Assembly: GCF_024347415.1 (NCBI RefSeq)
Contig: NZ_AP025476.1
Coordinates: forward strand, 620,001-684,000
Direction: 5' to 3'
From: Vibrio crassostreae
GTDB taxonomy: Bacteria > Pseudomonadota > Gammaproteobacteria > Enterobacterales > Vibrionaceae
DNA length: 64,000 bases
In this document: positions 19,978-30,394 of the stretch, in pieces
Layout of the letters: the number at the start of each line of letters is the position of its first letter
How positions within the stretch are numbered: the stretch's first letter is position 1
The notes under the pieces: generated by a model
The model's database searches: none
What the model was told of the DNA's origin: nothing
The model's input: only the letters and a program-made list of their open reading frames with translations
Program-made: the position numbers and the translations under genes

Positions 19978-22413
19978 TTATATTTTTATTTTTTCAATTA
20001 AGCTATTGTACTTTTTATATTTATATATCATAAGGTTCTTAATGTATTGTTCCATGTAATTAAAGTCTGGAAGTCCATTATCTCCTATTGGTAAAACTAT
20101 TTTTTCTCTTGAAATTCGAGGGTCGTTTATCTCTCTATTAAAGTTATATTTTTCTGATAATCGATTTGTTAATCCTGAGATAAATAGGTAAATGTATTTA
20201 TTGTAATCTTCATTCTTTAAATGAGTAACGTGATCGCTAGCTACAAATTCGTATTCATGATAAAAACTTGCTCCAACACTTCCACTATTAGCGATAGTTA
20301 GACAGTTTTCAAAAATCCTAACATTATCTCTGTTGGATATATAATTATCAACACCATTATTCATAGCTGTTGAAGATACGTAAGGTATGTCACCAGTTAC
20401 CTGATCTGATTTTTTCAATCTTTTTCCACGCTGTATTGAAGTAAAAAGATTCGTTAAAAAGAACTCCTTCCAAATTTTACCTTCTAATGGGGTGATGTTT
20501 TTTTGTTCAAGAACTTCTAGTTTTGGAAGAAGATTTTCCTTACCTTTAATGAACATGGAGAACTCAAACTCTAAATAATCTTCAATTACTTTTTCAAACT
20601 CAGAGTCTACAGCAGGGTCATCGTTGAAATAATAATAACCATGTAGCCACTCATCAGAGGCTTCAACAGTGCTACTAACACAAAAATTTGTTTCGGCTTC
20701 AATTTTATTGAACCACACATCAAGCAAATGTTGTTTTTTATCCTTAGCTTGTTCTGTTTCAACTAAACCTATATGGGGCTTAACAATAAAACCATCGTCT
20801 TTAAAGTTAATAAATTTAGAGATCTTACTCTTTGGATGAGGTTCTCCAGAAGTAAAAATAGCTATACAAGGCAATGTCCCTACGCCATAAAAAGTGTCGC
20901 CATTTAAGGTAATAACACCTTCTAAAGTATGATTTTTTAGAATGTTTTGCTTTAAAGATTTTTCTTCTTGGGATTTACCAGTCATAGACGATTGTGGAAC
21001 AATTACAATTGCTCGTGCACCAATAGAGAGTGAGTCTAACAAGTGCTCGGTAAAACTTAATTCATAAAGATCGGGGTTTTGTTTAGAACCTTGTGAATAT
21101 GGAGGGTTCATCATTCCTATAGTTGATTGTTTTAACTGTAGTTTATTACTATCTTGTTTTAAAAAGTTTTCATTAATAAGGTTACTTTTACCATCGCCAC
21201 GTAAGATCATATTAGTTGTAGCAATAGTAAACATATAAGGTTGTAACTCGAGTCCATGTAGGCTTTTTTGTTTAATAAATTTACGCTTATATTCGTCATC
21301 TGTCTTAGCTAGCATATGATGCATGGCAGCCACTAAGAATCCACCAGTACCACAACAAGGGTCAAATACAACATCATCTTCTGTTAATTGAGTGAGGTCA
21401 CAAAATAAATCTGCTATGTGTTTTGGTGTTAAAACAATGCCTAATGTTTGACCGTCACCTCCTGAATACGACATAAATTCGCCGTAAAATCTTCCTAAAT
21501 AATCTTCAGATGAATTGACATATCTAATATTTCTATAAATTTTCTCATTTAGGAATTCTGCATAATGTCGTAAAGGAGTTTTTCCTAAAGTGTCATTCTT
21601 TTCATTTAATACTTTTGTGTTTTTTATTATTGAAAATTGACTTAATATCTTGTCTTTTTTAACTTCAGGAGATACGTTTGCACGTATTAAATTAGAGCTA
21701 ATAGCATCAAATATTTTTTCACCATCAGTTTTAATAGTATCTCCAGTTAGCTCATCAAGAGAAAAATTTCTAAACTCTGCTTCTCTGAGAGCAAGTAAAA
21801 TACCTGATACTACCAATGGTTTATCTATATCCTTTAAAGATCCATAATTTCTTAGATCTTCGTGTAATTCTGCAGCATCTTTAAGAATCTCAGAAATTTC
21901 TTTATCTTCGTCAGTTTCTTCCTTTAATATTTCTCTAACATAGTACTCATCAATGTTATCTTCATTGAAGACTATAAAGGATTCTACGTCTGGTAGTTCT
22001 CGATAATATTCTGTCTCATCTATGTAAACAGGGCTGATTCGGTGCTTTTTTTCATCTCCTGAAATACCAAATGCAATAACTTTTTTGTACGTAGTGTTTT
22101 TTGCTAAGTGTTTACCGTAAAATAATGCACCATTAATAGCATAATCTTTTACATCTTTAACTTTGGAGCTTATTAACCCTTTATCTAACTTAACATGCTT
22201 AGCTAATTCAGCTTTATCTTCAATTACAATAAGAAAGTCTTTGATAACACCCACAAATTCAGGGAATCCTACTTTTCCAGTCCCACTCTTAGATGCAGTT
22301 TTTAGTGCACTATTGATCTCAAGGATTGAGCTTCCTTGGGGTTCAAGATTTAGTGAGGCATCATCTAAAAGACTTTTAACCCAGTAGTCAGTTTTTACTT
22401 CTTTTTTAGCCAC
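19978..22413 (-). CDS. Fused nuclease, N6-adenine methyltransferase and specificity protein (type IIG-like restriction-modification), prophage cargo
   Basis: 811 residues in one chain. N-terminal PD-(D/E)xK-like signature GFPEFV...DFLIVIEDK (residues 49-67, Asp59, Glu65, Lys67). A helical region follows to about 290. The type-I HsdM-like methyltransferase core has SAM motif I DPCCGTGGFL (about 350) and catalytic NPPY (about 435). From about 640 a single HsdS-like target-recognition half appears (WKEFFLTNLFTSIQRGKR...IPYVSSTAMNNG). Such a layout is typical of enzymes that cut and modify with one polypeptide. The gene is much more AT-rich than the phage core and lies at the attR edge, so it is probably a later insertion. 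It likely protects the lysogen from other phages. Alternative: a methyltransferase-specificity protein whose nuclease is inactive. Confidence 0.83.
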   Translation of the reverse strand: MAKKEVKTDYWVKSLLDDASLNLEPQGSSILEINSALKTASKSGTGKVGFPEFVGVIKDFLIVIEDKAELAKHVKLDKGLISSKVKDVKDYAINGALFYGKHLAKNTTYKKVIAFGISGDEKKHRISPVYIDETEYYRELPDVESFIVFNEDNIDEYYVREILKEETDEDKEISEILKDAAELHEDLRNYGSLKDIDKPLVVSGILLALREAEFRNFSLDELTGDTIKTDGEKIFDAISSNLIRANVSPEVKKDKILSQFSIIKNTKVLNEKNDTLGKTPLRHYAEFLNEKIYRNIRYVNSSEDYLGRFYGEFMSYSGGDGQTLGIVLTPKHIADLFCDLTQLTEDDVVFDPCCGTGGFLVAAMHHMLAKTDDEYKRKFIKQKSLHGLELQPYMFTIATTNMILRGDGKSNLINENFLKQDSNKLQLKQSTIGMMNPPYSQGSKQNPDLYELSFTEHLLDSLSIGARAIVIVPQSSMTGKSQEEKSLKQNILKNHTLEGVITLNGDTFYGVGTLPCIAIFTSGEPHPKSKISKFINFKDDGFIVKPHIGLVETEQAKDKKQHLLDVWFNKIEAETNFCVSSTVEASDEWLHGYYYFNDDPAVDSEFEKVIEDYLEFEFSMFIKGKENLLPKLEVLEQKNITPLEGKIWKEFFLTNLFTSIQRGKRLKKSDQVTGDIPYVSSTAMNNGVDNYISNRDNVRIFENCLTIANSGSVGASFYHEYEFVASDHVTHLKNEDYNKYIYLFISGLTNRLSEKYNFNREINDPRISREKIVLPIGDNGLPDFNYMEQYIKNLMIYKYKKYNSLIEKIKI

Positions 22414-22667
22414 TTAATTCGTTCCTAATGTTAGAGTTTTTAGTTCAAAATTTGTCAATCTAACTTGATGAAAATTGGATGAATATACCACCATATAGCT
22501 TAAAAAGTGAGAGTTTCAAGGCTTTTTATTTGGAGGTCTAGGTAAAGTAACAGTCACTAAAGTAGGGCATTGCATCTTAACCGTTAAAAAACAGAAATAG
22601 GCGGAAATATTTGTACTTCCATTTTTTACAAATCATAACTATATGATCTTAAAGATGGTTTTTTAGA
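22414..22667. other. Prophage right-end non-coding region
   Basis: AT-rich stretch between the cargo gene start and attR. No reading frame of note and no clear promoter by eye. It should hold the cargo promoter and the integrase arm-binding sites of attP. I see nothing more specific. Confidence 0.4.
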
Positions 22668-22714
22668 ATTCCAAATCCGCGTGTTGGGAGTTCGAATCTC
22701 TCCACCCCTGCCAT
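22668..22714 (+). repeat. attR: 47-bp copy of the tRNA-Trp 3' end
   Basis: Exact copy of 8004-8050, preceded by unrelated phage sequence (TTTTTTAGA). It is not a functional tRNA because the 5' half is missing. It marks where the original host tRNA gene continued before integration. Confidence 0.93.
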
Positions 22715-22719
22715 ATTTA

Positions 22720-22749
22720 AGGCTCTAGTCGAAAGACTAGAGCCTTTTT
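22720..22749 (+). terminator. Original rrn-tRNA operon terminator
   Basis: AGGCTCTAGTC / GACTAGAGCCT with GAAA loop (22720-22745), then T5. It lies six bases beyond attR, where the tRNA-Trp operon would have ended without the prophage. Confidence 0.85.
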
Positions 22750-22900
22750 GCTTTCTGGTGGCGAAATACTTCATAATCCCCTTTCAGCTTCTTCCACCTC
22801 AAATACCTCTCTGTCTATCCCCAAAAAGTTACCAATAATCGTCAACTCTTCTCGAATGCCGACTAGTATAGATAATATGCATCACTTACATGGAACGGTT

Positions 22901-23740
22901 ATGAGGTTATCTTTTGTTTTAGTTGTCCTGTTTTATTCACTTTCTGCTTTGGCAACCCCATGGGAAGAAGAAAAAATCCCGACAAGAAACTCAACCTCAT
23001 CAATAGGTAGTTATGCTAATGGCTGCCTTGATGGAGCACAGGCTCTACCTATTAATGGTTTGGGGTATCAAATCATTCGTCCCCAAAGAGAATGCTACTA
23101 TGGTCATACAGAAGCTATAAAGTTTATCGAGAGGTTAGGTGTAACTACTAGCGAGAAACTCAATACTAATTTATTGGTCGGTGATATTTCTCTTCCTAGA
23201 GGAGGGCGCTTTTCTTCCGGTCATTCAAGTCATCAAACCGGGTTAGATATTGATATATGGTTAAGGTTAACGAGTAAGAGATTGTCAGAAAACGAGTTAG
23301 CTGTGCCTAAACCTGTGAGCGTTGTGGATCTTACTAACTACAAATTGCGTCAATCGAATTGGACTGATGAGCATTTTCAAGTTATTCGTTATGCAGCGAA
23401 AGATGAAAAAGTAGTGCGTATTTTTGTTCATCCAGTGATTAAGCAAACCCTTTGTGATCAAGAAGATTCTGACGCAGATGATAGAGCTTGGCTTGGAAAA
23501 ATCAGACCTTGGTGGGGACATCATTCACATTTTCATGTTCGCTTGAAGTGCCCTGAAGGGAGTTCAAACTGCATAGCCCAAGCAAGCCCTCCTAAAGGTG
23601 ATGGTTGTGGAGACGAACTTGCAAGTTGGGCTCCGAAAATTATACCTGTTCCTCCTCCTAAAAAAGTCGTAAAAAGTAAGAAAAAGAAGAAAGTTAAAGT
23701 GATGCCAAGTCAATGTTTAGCCTTGATATCTAATAAGTAA
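22901..23740 (+). CDS. mepA: Penicillin-insensitive murein endopeptidase MepA
   Basis: LAS-type metallo-endopeptidase that cleaves D-Ala-mDAP cross-links in periplasmic peptidoglycan. The start at 22901 gives a clean signal peptide (MRLSFVLVVLFYSLSALA) and 279 residues, near the E. coli length of 274. The longer frame back to 22748 is unsupported. Zinc-binding and active-site features: GGRFSSGHSSHQTGLDIDIWL in the first half, and WWGHHSHFHVRLKCP later. Conserved Cys fit the disulfides of the family. The C-terminus is Lys-rich (VVKSKKKKKVKV). It is the first host gene after the prophage. Confidence 0.93.
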   Translation: MRLSFVLVVLFYSLSALATPWEEEKIPTRNSTSSIGSYANGCLDGAQALPINGLGYQIIRPQRECYYGHTEAIKFIERLGVTTSEKLNTNLLVGDISLPRGGRFSSGHSSHQTGLDIDIWLRLTSKRLSENELAVPKPVSVVDLTNYKLRQSNWTDEHFQVIRYAAKDEKVVRIFVHPVIKQTLCDQEDSDADDRAWLGKIRPWWGHHSHFHVRLKCPEGSSNCIAQASPPKGDGCGDELASWAPKIIPVPPPKKVVKSKKKKKVKVMPSQCLALISNK

Positions 23741-23805
23741 TCGCATCTATCAAGGTTAATTACAGTGGTAACGACACTGGCTTTCTCGTCTCTGAAACTG
23801 GAGAA

Positions 23806-23994
23806 ATGTCATACTTTTGTCTAGAGTTTATAAACACTAGATTAAGAACATCGTTTGATATTAATAAAATCAATTACGGTATCAGCAACGGCGATGACGA
23901 ATTTGACAAGGTTTGGTCAGGGATGGAGTGTTTTGGGGTGAAAGATGCGGCTTATATGCAGTATGCGAAATCAGAGTCTGATACCCGTCGATAG
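23806..23994 (+). CDS. Hypothetical short protein, possibly a gene remnant (62 aa)
   Basis: Begins MSYFCLEFINTRLRTS. The frame is open upstream to the mepA stop, giving plausible protein-like sequence (VNYSGNDTGFLVSETGE) but no start codon. Either translation starts at the ATG (GGAG three bases before it, too close) or this is the 3' remnant of a longer gene. No family recognised. Confidence 0.35.
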   Translation: MSYFCLEFINTRLRTSFDINKINYGISNGDDEFDKVWSGMECFGVKDAAYMQYAKSESDTRR

Positions 23995-24013
23995 ATAATT
24001 CAAGGATAAGACT

Positions 24014-24322
24014 ATGACTATGATTTGTGCCAAGGAATTTTCAGAATGGTTAAGACATAGGTTCAACGCTGAAAGTTCTGGTATTTCGATTTCGAGAGAT
24101 GACATTACCCAACTGACAGGTAGACAACGCTTAGACCCTAGCTTCGTGAATGATGTTCACTATGAATTGATGCAGTATGGAATGGCATTTGTGACTGACA
24201 CTGGGCGGGAACACTTTTATCTAGTTCCTGTTTCTCAGTCGATAAATTGGCGGGAGCGACTCGAATATCAATTTGAAAAAGAGCTCTTCTGCAATATTTA
24301 TCCAATCGAAAAGTCAGGATAA
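24014..24322 (+). CDS. Hypothetical protein (102 aa)
   Basis: Starts MTMICAKEFSEWLRHRF with AAGGA seven bases before the ATG. The pattern SRDDITQLTGRQRLDPSFVNDVHYELMQYGMAF resembles a small winged-helix-like fold, and the C-terminus is aromatic and acidic. Followed at once by a strong terminator. Function unknown. Confidence 0.6.
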   Translation: MTMICAKEFSEWLRHRFNAESSGISISRDDITQLTGRQRLDPSFVNDVHYELMQYGMAFVTDTGREHFYLVPVSQSINWRERLEYQFEKELFCNIYPIEKSG

Positions 24323-24326
24323 AAAA

Positions 24327-24358
24327 AAGGTTCAACTTACAATAAGTTGAACCTTTTC
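24327..24358. terminator. Bidirectional terminator between a hypothetical gene and yfhL
   Basis: AAGGTTCAACTTA / TAAGTTGAACCTT (24327-24339 and 24343-24355) with A8 before and T4 after, between convergent genes. Confidence 0.88.
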
Positions 24359-24362
24359 TCTT

Positions 24363-24620
<258 letters not shown>

Positions 24621-24645
24621 TTACTTCTCGGTTTTCTAAGTAAAG

Positions 24646-26049
24646 TTACTTACCTGATGCGTTACGTGTGTCTTGGCCTTCGCTCAAGTTACGCATCAAC
24701 AAGCCGTACTCTAGATCTAGATCTGCTGGTACAGGGATAAATACAAAGTGACCGTTACCTTTCGCATCTTCTACTGCTTCAGACTTACGGTTTTCCATCA
24801 TCTCTAGCGTGAAAACAACGTTACCTTTCGGTGTCATCATTTCTAAGCTATCGCCAACTAGGAATTTGTTCTTCACTTCTACTTCCGCTAGGTCACCGCG
24901 GCGCTTACCTGTGAATTCACCAACAAACTGTTGAGTGTCTGAGATAGAGTAACCGTACTCGTAGTTTTGGTATGTATCATGAGTGTGGCGGCGTAGGAAA
25001 CCTTCAGTGTAACCACGGTGAGCTAGGCTCTCTAGTGTACCCATTAGGCTTTCATCGAACGGCTTGCCTGCTACAGCGTCATCGATCGCTTTACGGTAAA
25101 CCTGTGCTGTACGTGCACAGTAGTAGAAAGACTTAGTACGACCTTCGATTTTCAGAGAGTGGACACCCATCTTCGTTAGGCGTTCAACGTGTTGGATCGC
25201 GCGAAGATCTTTTGAGTTCATGATGTAAGTACCATGCTCATCTTCAAACGCTGCCATTTTCTCTTCTGGCTTATGTGACTCAGAAAGTAGAACGACTTCG
25301 TCGGTTGGTTTACCAAGACCTAGTGTGTTGTCTGGACGTTCGTCTTGAACTTCTACTTCTTGAATCTCAACACCAGTAGGGTTTGCTTCAACGATCTGAC
25401 CGTTTTCGTCTTCTTTTGCCGCTTCTGTTTTGTATTCCCAACGACAAGCGTTAGTGCAAGTACCTTGGTTTGGATCGCGTTTGTTCATGTAGCCAGAAAG
25501 TAGGCAACGACCAGAATACGCCATGCAAAGTGCACCGTGAACAAAGATCTCTAGCTCTGTTTCAGGGCAGTGTTCGCGAATCTCTTCGATCTCTTCAAGA
25601 GAAAGCTCACGAGATAGAATCACACGCTCAACGCCTTGAGTTGACCAGAACTTAACGGTCGCCCAGTTTACTGCGTTTGCTTGAACAGAAAGGTGGATTG
25701 GCATCTCCGGGAATGCTTCACGAACCATCATGATAAGACCAGGATCTGACATGATAAGAGCGTCTGGGCCCATATCGACAACAGGTTTAAGGTCGCGAAT
25801 AAATGTTTTTAATTTAGAGTTGTGCGGCTGAATGTTACATACAACATATAACTTTTTGCCTTGAGCATGAGCTTCATCGATACCAATTTGTAGGTTTTCG
25901 TGATTGAACTCGTTGTTACGAACGCGAAGGCTGTAACGTGGCTGGCCTGCGTAAACTGCATCTGCGCCATAGGCGAATGCGTAGCGCATGTTTTTAAGGC
26001 TTCCTGCCGGTGATAATAGTTCAGGTACAAATGGTTTTTGTGTAGTCAT
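24646..26049 (-). CDS. trhP: Prephenate-dependent tRNA uridine-34 hydroxylase TrhP (YegQ, U32 family)
   Basis: 467 residues (E. coli YegQ 453). It makes 5-hydroxyuridine at the wobble position of tRNAs, the first step to cmo5U. The U32 signature appears as EIFVHGALCMAYSGRCLLSG, with further Cys in CTNACRW. The N-terminal TIM-barrel-like part begins ELLSPAGSLKNMRYAFAYGADAVYAG. An acidic insert (about residues 215-275) follows the Cys-rich region. The C-terminal RNA-binding-like domain covers the last 80 residues. It depends on iron-sulfur clusters, and the isc operon and a neighbouring ferredoxin are also in this window. Confidence 0.9.
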   Translation of the reverse strand: MTTQKPFVPELLSPAGSLKNMRYAFAYGADAVYAGQPRYSLRVRNNEFNHENLQIGIDEAHAQGKKLYVVCNIQPHNSKLKTFIRDLKPVVDMGPDALIMSDPGLIMMVREAFPEMPIHLSVQANAVNWATVKFWSTQGVERVILSRELSLEEIEEIREHCPETELEIFVHGALCMAYSGRCLLSGYMNKRDPNQGTCTNACRWEYKTEAAKEDENGQIVEANPTGVEIQEVEVQDERPDNTLGLGKPTDEVVLLSESHKPEEKMAAFEDEHGTYIMNSKDLRAIQHVERLTKMGVHSLKIEGRTKSFYYCARTAQVYRKAIDDAVAGKPFDESLMGTLESLAHRGYTEGFLRRHTHDTYQNYEYGYSISDTQQFVGEFTGKRRGDLAEVEVKNKFLVGDSLEMMTPKGNVVFTLEMMENRKSEAVEDAKGNGHFVFIPVPADLDLEYGLLMRNLSEGQDTRNASGK

Positions 26050-26214
26050 TGCTTCGTTCTCTAATCTGATCTCAAGTCAGGTTGATACCACCAAGTGATA
26101 TCAAAGGGGCGCAAATTTTACGCTAAAACGAGTTTGGTTGATAGCCCTAAAGATAGCAATGACATTAAGAAGAGGGCAGAGAGATAAATATAAGCAAGAG
26201 TTTGCTAGGAAATA

Positions 26215-26245
26215 AGCTCAGATACCATCGAAATCTGAGCTTTTA
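26215..26245. terminator. Terminator between rdgC and trhP
   Basis: AGCTCAGAT / ATCTGAGCT (26215-26223, 26233-26241), with T4 on the right and a run of A/T on the left, downstream of rdgC. Confidence 0.6.
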
Positions 26246-26255
26246 AAATCACAGA

Positions 26256-27170
26256 TTAAGCGTTTGGTTGAGTTAACCCGCCAAGTGATTCAAATAAGTT
26301 CGGAAGGAAAACGCTGAACTCACCACATAGAAGTGAGAAATCAGCATCAAAACGCGCAGCTTGGTCTTCTCGAGGGATATCATCGTTTTCATCTTTAAGT
26401 TCATCGCTGAATTTTAGGCGCTTGATGCTGCCGTCTTCTGCCAGAATGAATTCAATACGATCTTGCCAGTTGATAAGAAGTTTAGTCACCATCTTATTAG
26501 CTTCGATGTGGTTCTTAATCTCGTCCGTTTCTAGTTCTTGTTTCTTAACTCGAACAATACCGCCGTCTTCCTGAATCGACTTAAGCTCAGCTTCATCAAG
26601 CATTGTGATACCTTGAGGTGTATCACCTGATTTAACCCACTTGGTTAGAGTCGTTTCAATCGCTTGCTCAGGAATAGCGGGCACGACTGGTAGGCTACCC
26701 ATTGTTTTACGTAGCAATGCTAATACGTCTTCTGCTTTTTTGTAGCTGCTAGCATCAACCACAATGAAACCTTCTTTTGGCATGATCAGCGCATAAGTAA
26801 AGTTACTGCGGCTGAATGCACGAGGAAGCAAATCAATGATGATGTCTTCTTTTAGGCTGTCTTTCTCTTTCTTTTTAAGAGGAGTGCCAGATTCAGCTTC
26901 AAGCGTTTCTACTTTTGCGTTCAGCGATTCTTTGATCACAGAAGCCGGTAGCATTTTCTCTTCTTTCTTTGCACAAATTAGAATGCGGTTTTCTGATACG
27001 TGCGTCATCATATCGCCGTGTCTACCCATTGCATGTACCCAACCAAACTTCTGTTTGTCTTGGCTACCACAAGGAGTAAAGCGGAATTCTTCAAGTTGTT
27101 TCTCTAGCTGATCTGCGTTGAAATCAATATCACGGTTGAAGCGATAGACTAGGCAATTTTTAAACCACAT
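26256..27170 (-). CDS. rdgC: Recombination-associated protein RdgC
   Basis: 304 residues, the normal length. Ring-forming DNA-binding protein that limits RecA filament activity, with a nucleoid location. The N-terminus [17 protein letters not shown] and the motif [12 protein letters not shown] are diagnostic. No TM or signal. It stands alone, with a terminator downstream and the divergent phoB promoter about 125 bp upstream. Confidence 0.95.
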   Translation of the reverse strand: MWFKNCLVYRFNRDIDFNADQLEKQLEEFRFTPCGSQDKQKFGWVHAMGRHGDMMTHVSENRILICAKKEEKMLPASVIKESLNAKVETLEAESGTPLKKKEKDSLKEDIIIDLLPRAFSRSNFTYALIMPKEGFIVVDASSYKKAEDVLALLRKTMGSLPVVPAIPEQAIETTLTKWVKSGDTPQGITMLDEAELKSIQEDGGIVRVKKQELETDEIKNHIEANKMVTKLLINWQDRIEFILAEDGSIKRLKFSDELKDENDDIPREDQAARFDADFSLLCGEFSVFLPNLFESLGGLTQPNA

Positions 27171-27295
27171 AAATTTTTCTCATACCTTTTTAGAAGTGCT
27201 TCATGATATGAGATCTAATTCGATTTGTCCTTAGCTCTGTATCAAAAGTTGTAAAGTGAAACGTTTGAGACAGTTATATGAAAATTTGTTTTCAA

Positions 27296-27329
27296 AGGTC
27301 ACAAAAGTGTCATAATTAACTCAGATAAT
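27296..27329 (+). promoter_or_regulatory. Pho box and -10 element of phoB
   Basis: AGGTCAC-AAAA-GTGTCAT (27296-27313) is an 11-bp-period direct repeat like the PhoB consensus CTGTCAT-A4-CTGTCAT. GATAAT (27324-27329) follows after exactly 10 bp. The box replaces a -35, as in activated pho promoters, which indicates autoregulation by PhoB. Confidence 0.75.
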
Positions 27330-27364
27330 GCAATGCGTTGATTAAATACAAAGGCTATTCAATT

Positions 27365-28054
27365 ATGTCGAGAAGGATTCTGGTCGTTGAAGATGAAGCA
27401 CCTATTCGTGAGATGCTGTGTTTTGTACTTGAACAAAAAGGCTACCAAGCAGTAGAGGCTGAAGATTACGATACAGCGGTAAACAAGCTATGTGAACCTT
27501 TCCCAGATCTAGTATTACTAGATTGGATGCTACCTGGTGGTAGCGGGATAAACTTTATCAAGCACATGAAGCGTGAAGAGTTAACTCGCAACATCCCAGT
27601 GGTGATGCTGACGGCTCGTGGTGAAGAAGAAGATAAGGTTCGCGGTTTAGAAGTTGGCGCTGACGACTACATTACCAAACCATTTTCGCCAAAAGAGTTA
27701 GTAGCTCGCCTGAAAGCGGTTATTCGCCGAGTAACCCCAACCGCATTGGAAGATGTGATTGACGTTCAAGGTCTTAAACTAGACCCTGTATCACACCGTG
27801 TTACCGCGAGTGAAGGTCCAGTAGATATGGGCCCAACAGAATTCAAAATGCTGCACTTCTTTATGACGCACCAAGAGCGTGTATACAGCCGAGAGCAATT
27901 ACTGAATAACGTCTGGGGCACCAACGTTTACGTTGAAGATCGTACTGTTGATGTACATATTCGACGCCTGCGTAAAGCACTTGAATCTGCAGGTCACGAC
28001 AAGTTAATCCAAACGGTTCGCGGTGCGGGCTACCGTTTTTCTACAAAGGCTTAG
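27365..28054 (+). CDS. phoB: Phosphate response regulator PhoB
   Basis: 229 residues from ATG 27365 ([15 protein letters not shown]). Receiver domain with acidic pocket ED, phospho-acceptor Asp in [10 protein letters not shown], Thr in VVMLTARG and Lys in [11 protein letters not shown]-terminal OmpR-type winged helix ([11 protein letters not shown]...[12 protein letters not shown]...VRGAGYRF). It activates pho regulon genes when phosphorylated by PhoR. A Pho box precedes it; phoR follows after 32 bp. Confidence 0.97.
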   Translation: MSRRILVVEDEAPIREMLCFVLEQKGYQAVEAEDYDTAVNKLCEPFPDLVLLDWMLPGGSGINFIKHMKREELTRNIPVVMLTARGEEEDKVRGLEVGADDYITKPFSPKELVARLKAVIRRVTPTALEDVIDVQGLKLDPVSHRVTASEGPVDMGPTEFKMLHFFMTHQERVYSREQLLNNVWGTNVYVEDRTVDVHIRRLRKALESAGHDKLIQTVRGAGYRFSTKA

Positions 28055-28086
28055 TGTGGCTCGCTACCCAGTTTACGGAGTCCTGA

Positions 28087-29385
28087 ATGGTTGAAAAGTT
28101 AACCTGGAAAAAGCTGGCTTGGGAGCTGGCTTTTTTTTACGCACCTTGGGTTTTAGTCGGTTGGATATTCGGCTACCTACCTTGGTTACTGCTGGCTGCC
28201 ACGGTATTGCAGCTCGGCTGGCATCTACATAATCAAATGCGTTTGTCCGCATGGTTGTGGGATGAGAAGCGTCTAACGCCACCATCAGGTTCTGGGAATT
28301 GGGAATCTCTGTTCAACGGTATTTATCGTATGCAGCAGAGACAGCGTCGCAAGCGTAAAGAATTGACCAATCTTATTCGCCGTTTCCGTAACGGTGCAGA
28401 GTCGCTTCCCGATGCCGTTGTGGTATTTCGCGGTGAAGGTAATATCGTTTGGTGTAATAAGCTCGCTCAATATTTACTTGGGTTTCGCTGGCCGGACGAT
28501 TCAGGACAACCGATTTCTAACTTGATCCGCACGCCGGACTTCATTAAGTATCTTAATAAACAAGATTTTTCAGAACCGTTAGAGATGCCTTCGCCACTGA
28601 ATGTGGAGCGTATGCTTGAGTTGCGTATTGTGCCGTATACCGAGGGTGAACACTTAATGGTGGTACGTGATGTTACTCAGCTAAAGCAGCTAGAAGGTAT
28701 GCGTCGTAACTTCTTTGCTAACGTTTCTCACGAGCTACGTACTCCAATGACCGTACTTCAGGGCTACCTTGAAATGACGGAAGACCCAGACATGGTCGTT
28801 GGGCCTATGTGGCCTAAAGCTCATGGTGTGATGACCGAGCAATTGAATCGCATGAACAGTCTGGTCAATCAACTACTCACGCTTTCTAAAATTGAAGCTG
28901 CGCCAATGCATGAGCTTGATGAAGTGGTCAACGTTCCCGCTATGCTTGAGGTTCTTGAGAAAGAAGCCGCGAGCTTGAGTGGTGACCGCGAACACAAGCT
29001 TGAGTTTGATATTGATAAGAGCCTACGTGTATTAGCTGATGAAGACCAATTGAGAAGTGCGATATCGAATTTGGTTTATAACGCAGTGAAATACACACCA
29101 CCGGGCGCGACGGTTAAGGTGCGTTGGTACCAGACCAGTCAAGGCGCGTGTTTGGATGTGTCCGATACTGGGGACGGTATTGAGCCACAACACTTACATC
29201 GACTCACAGAGCGTTTCTACCGTGTAGATAAAGCACGCTCACGTGATACTGGTGGTAGTGGTCTTGGATTAGCGATTGTGAAACACGCGCTTAGTCACCA
29301 TGACTCACATTTAGAAATTCAAAGTGAAGTGGGCGTCGGTAGTCGATTCCATTTTACTTTACCAAATCGACTGACCGTATCATGA
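28087..29385 (+). CDS. phoR: Phosphate sensor histidine kinase PhoR
   Basis: 432 residues, as in E. coli (431). Two N-terminal TM segments (about 12-30 and 31-48) have almost no periplasmic loop. A PAS domain follows (about 95-190), then the phospho-accepting His in [14 protein letters not shown]. The ATPase domain carries N box ([12 protein letters not shown]), G1 (DTGDGI) and G2 ([12 protein letters not shown]). It phosphorylates PhoB at low phosphate and is silenced through PstSCAB-PhoU. Its TGA overlaps the start of the next gene. Confidence 0.96.
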   Translation: MVEKLTWKKLAWELAFFYAPWVLVGWIFGYLPWLLLAATVLQLGWHLHNQMRLSAWLWDEKRLTPPSGSGNWESLFNGIYRMQQRQRRKRKELTNLIRRFRNGAESLPDAVVVFRGEGNIVWCNKLAQYLLGFRWPDDSGQPISNLIRTPDFIKYLNKQDFSEPLEMPSPLNVERMLELRIVPYTEGEHLMVVRDVTQLKQLEGMRRNFFANVSHELRTPMTVLQGYLEMTEDPDMVVGPMWPKAHGVMTEQLNRMNSLVNQLLTLSKIEAAPMHELDEVVNVPAMLEVLEKEAASLSGDREHKLEFDIDKSLRVLADEDQLRSAISNLVYNAVKYTPPGATVKVRWYQTSQGACLDVSDTGDGIEPQHLHRLTERFYRVDKARSRDTGGSGLGLAIVKHALSHHDSHLEIQSEVGVGSRFHFTLPNRLTVS

Positions 29386-30359
29386 GTTGCTCGATACGCA
29401 GGATGCGTTTTCCAGTCAGCTCATTATTAGCGTTTGTTTTAGTTAACCCTGTGCATGCCGAACAGGGTGTCGATTCTCTTCCTGATTATTCTAAGGTTCC
29501 GGGAATTTCTGGGAGCTTATTATCGGTCGGTTCGGATACCTTAGCGGGTATGACGACGTTATGGGTGGAAGAGTTCAAGTCCTACTACCCAAATGTTAAC
29601 GCTCAAGTCCAAGCATCGGGTTCTTCTACTGCTCCTCCAGCCTTAACCGAAGGGACTGCACATCTAGGGCCAATGAGTCGTCCGATGCGCCTGCGAGAAA
29701 TTGAAGCATTTGAAAGGGAGCATGGATATAAGCCAACAGCACTGCGAGTTGCTATCGATGCGATTGGGCTTTTTGTGCATCGTGATAACCCTATTGAGGG
29801 GCTCAACTTTCGTCAGATTGATGGCATCTTTTCCGAGACTCTACGCTGCGGAGCGACTAAGCCTCTCAATAGCTGGCAAGATCTCGGAATCGAACAACCA
29901 TGGGCAAAACATCGATTCCAACTGTTCGGCCGCAATTCAGTATCGGGTACCTACGGTTACTTCAAACAGAATGCGCTGTGCGGTGGTGATTTTAAAAATC
30001 GCGTGAATGAGCAGCCTGGTTCCGCATCCGTTGTGCAATCGGTCGCTTCATCAATCAGTGGGATCGGTTACTCAGGTATTGGCTATCGTGTAGCAGGTGT
30101 AAAGCTTATTCCTATTTCAGAGCATGGTTCTGATTATGTAGAGCCGACTCGATCGAATATCTTGAGCGGTGATTACCCTCTATCACGCTTTCTTTATGTG
30201 TACGTGAACAAACACCCAGATAAACCGCTTTCTCCTGTTGAGAGAGAGTTCCTCACTTTTGTATTCTCAAAGCAAGGGCAAGAACTGGTAGAGAAGGATG
30301 GCTACTTAGCGATACCGTCTGAGTTCGCAGAGCAAGAGTTGGCGAAAGTCGGGCTCTGA
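29382..30359 (+). CDS. PstS-family phosphate-binding periplasmic protein
   Basis: 325 residues with a signal peptide ([18 protein letters not shown], cut before EQG). Binding-protein features: [36 protein letters not shown] and the anion-binding [13 protein letters not shown]. It resembles the PstS-like proteins that accompany phoBR in Vibrio rather than classical PstS. The permease genes pstC-pstA-pstB lie 4 kb downstream behind ppk-ppx, so it may supply that transporter. The start overlaps phoR by ATGA; an inner ATG at 29403 is possible. Confidence 0.88.
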   Translation: MSCSIRRMRFPVSSLLAFVLVNPVHAEQGVDSLPDYSKVPGISGSLLSVGSDTLAGMTTLWVEEFKSYYPNVNAQVQASGSSTAPPALTEGTAHLGPMSRPMRLREIEAFEREHGYKPTALRVAIDAIGLFVHRDNPIEGLNFRQIDGIFSETLRCGATKPLNSWQDLGIEQPWAKHRFQLFGRNSVSGTYGYFKQNALCGGDFKNRVNEQPGSASVVQSVASSISGIGYSGIGYRVAGVKLIPISEHGSDYVEPTRSNILSGDYPLSRFLYVYVNKHPDKPLSPVEREFLTFVFSKQGQELVEKDGYLAIPSEFAEQELAKVGL

Positions 30360-30394
30360 TTGAGGTCACTACGAACGTAGAAAAGAAACCTATG

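Noticed and set aside
22668..22714. Second tRNA-Trp gene at attR
   Set aside because: Only the 3' half is present; the D arm and acceptor 5' strand are missing.
22748..22900. N-terminal extension of MepA by 51 residues
   Set aside because: It would bury the signal peptide and begins in the terminator region of the tRNA operon.
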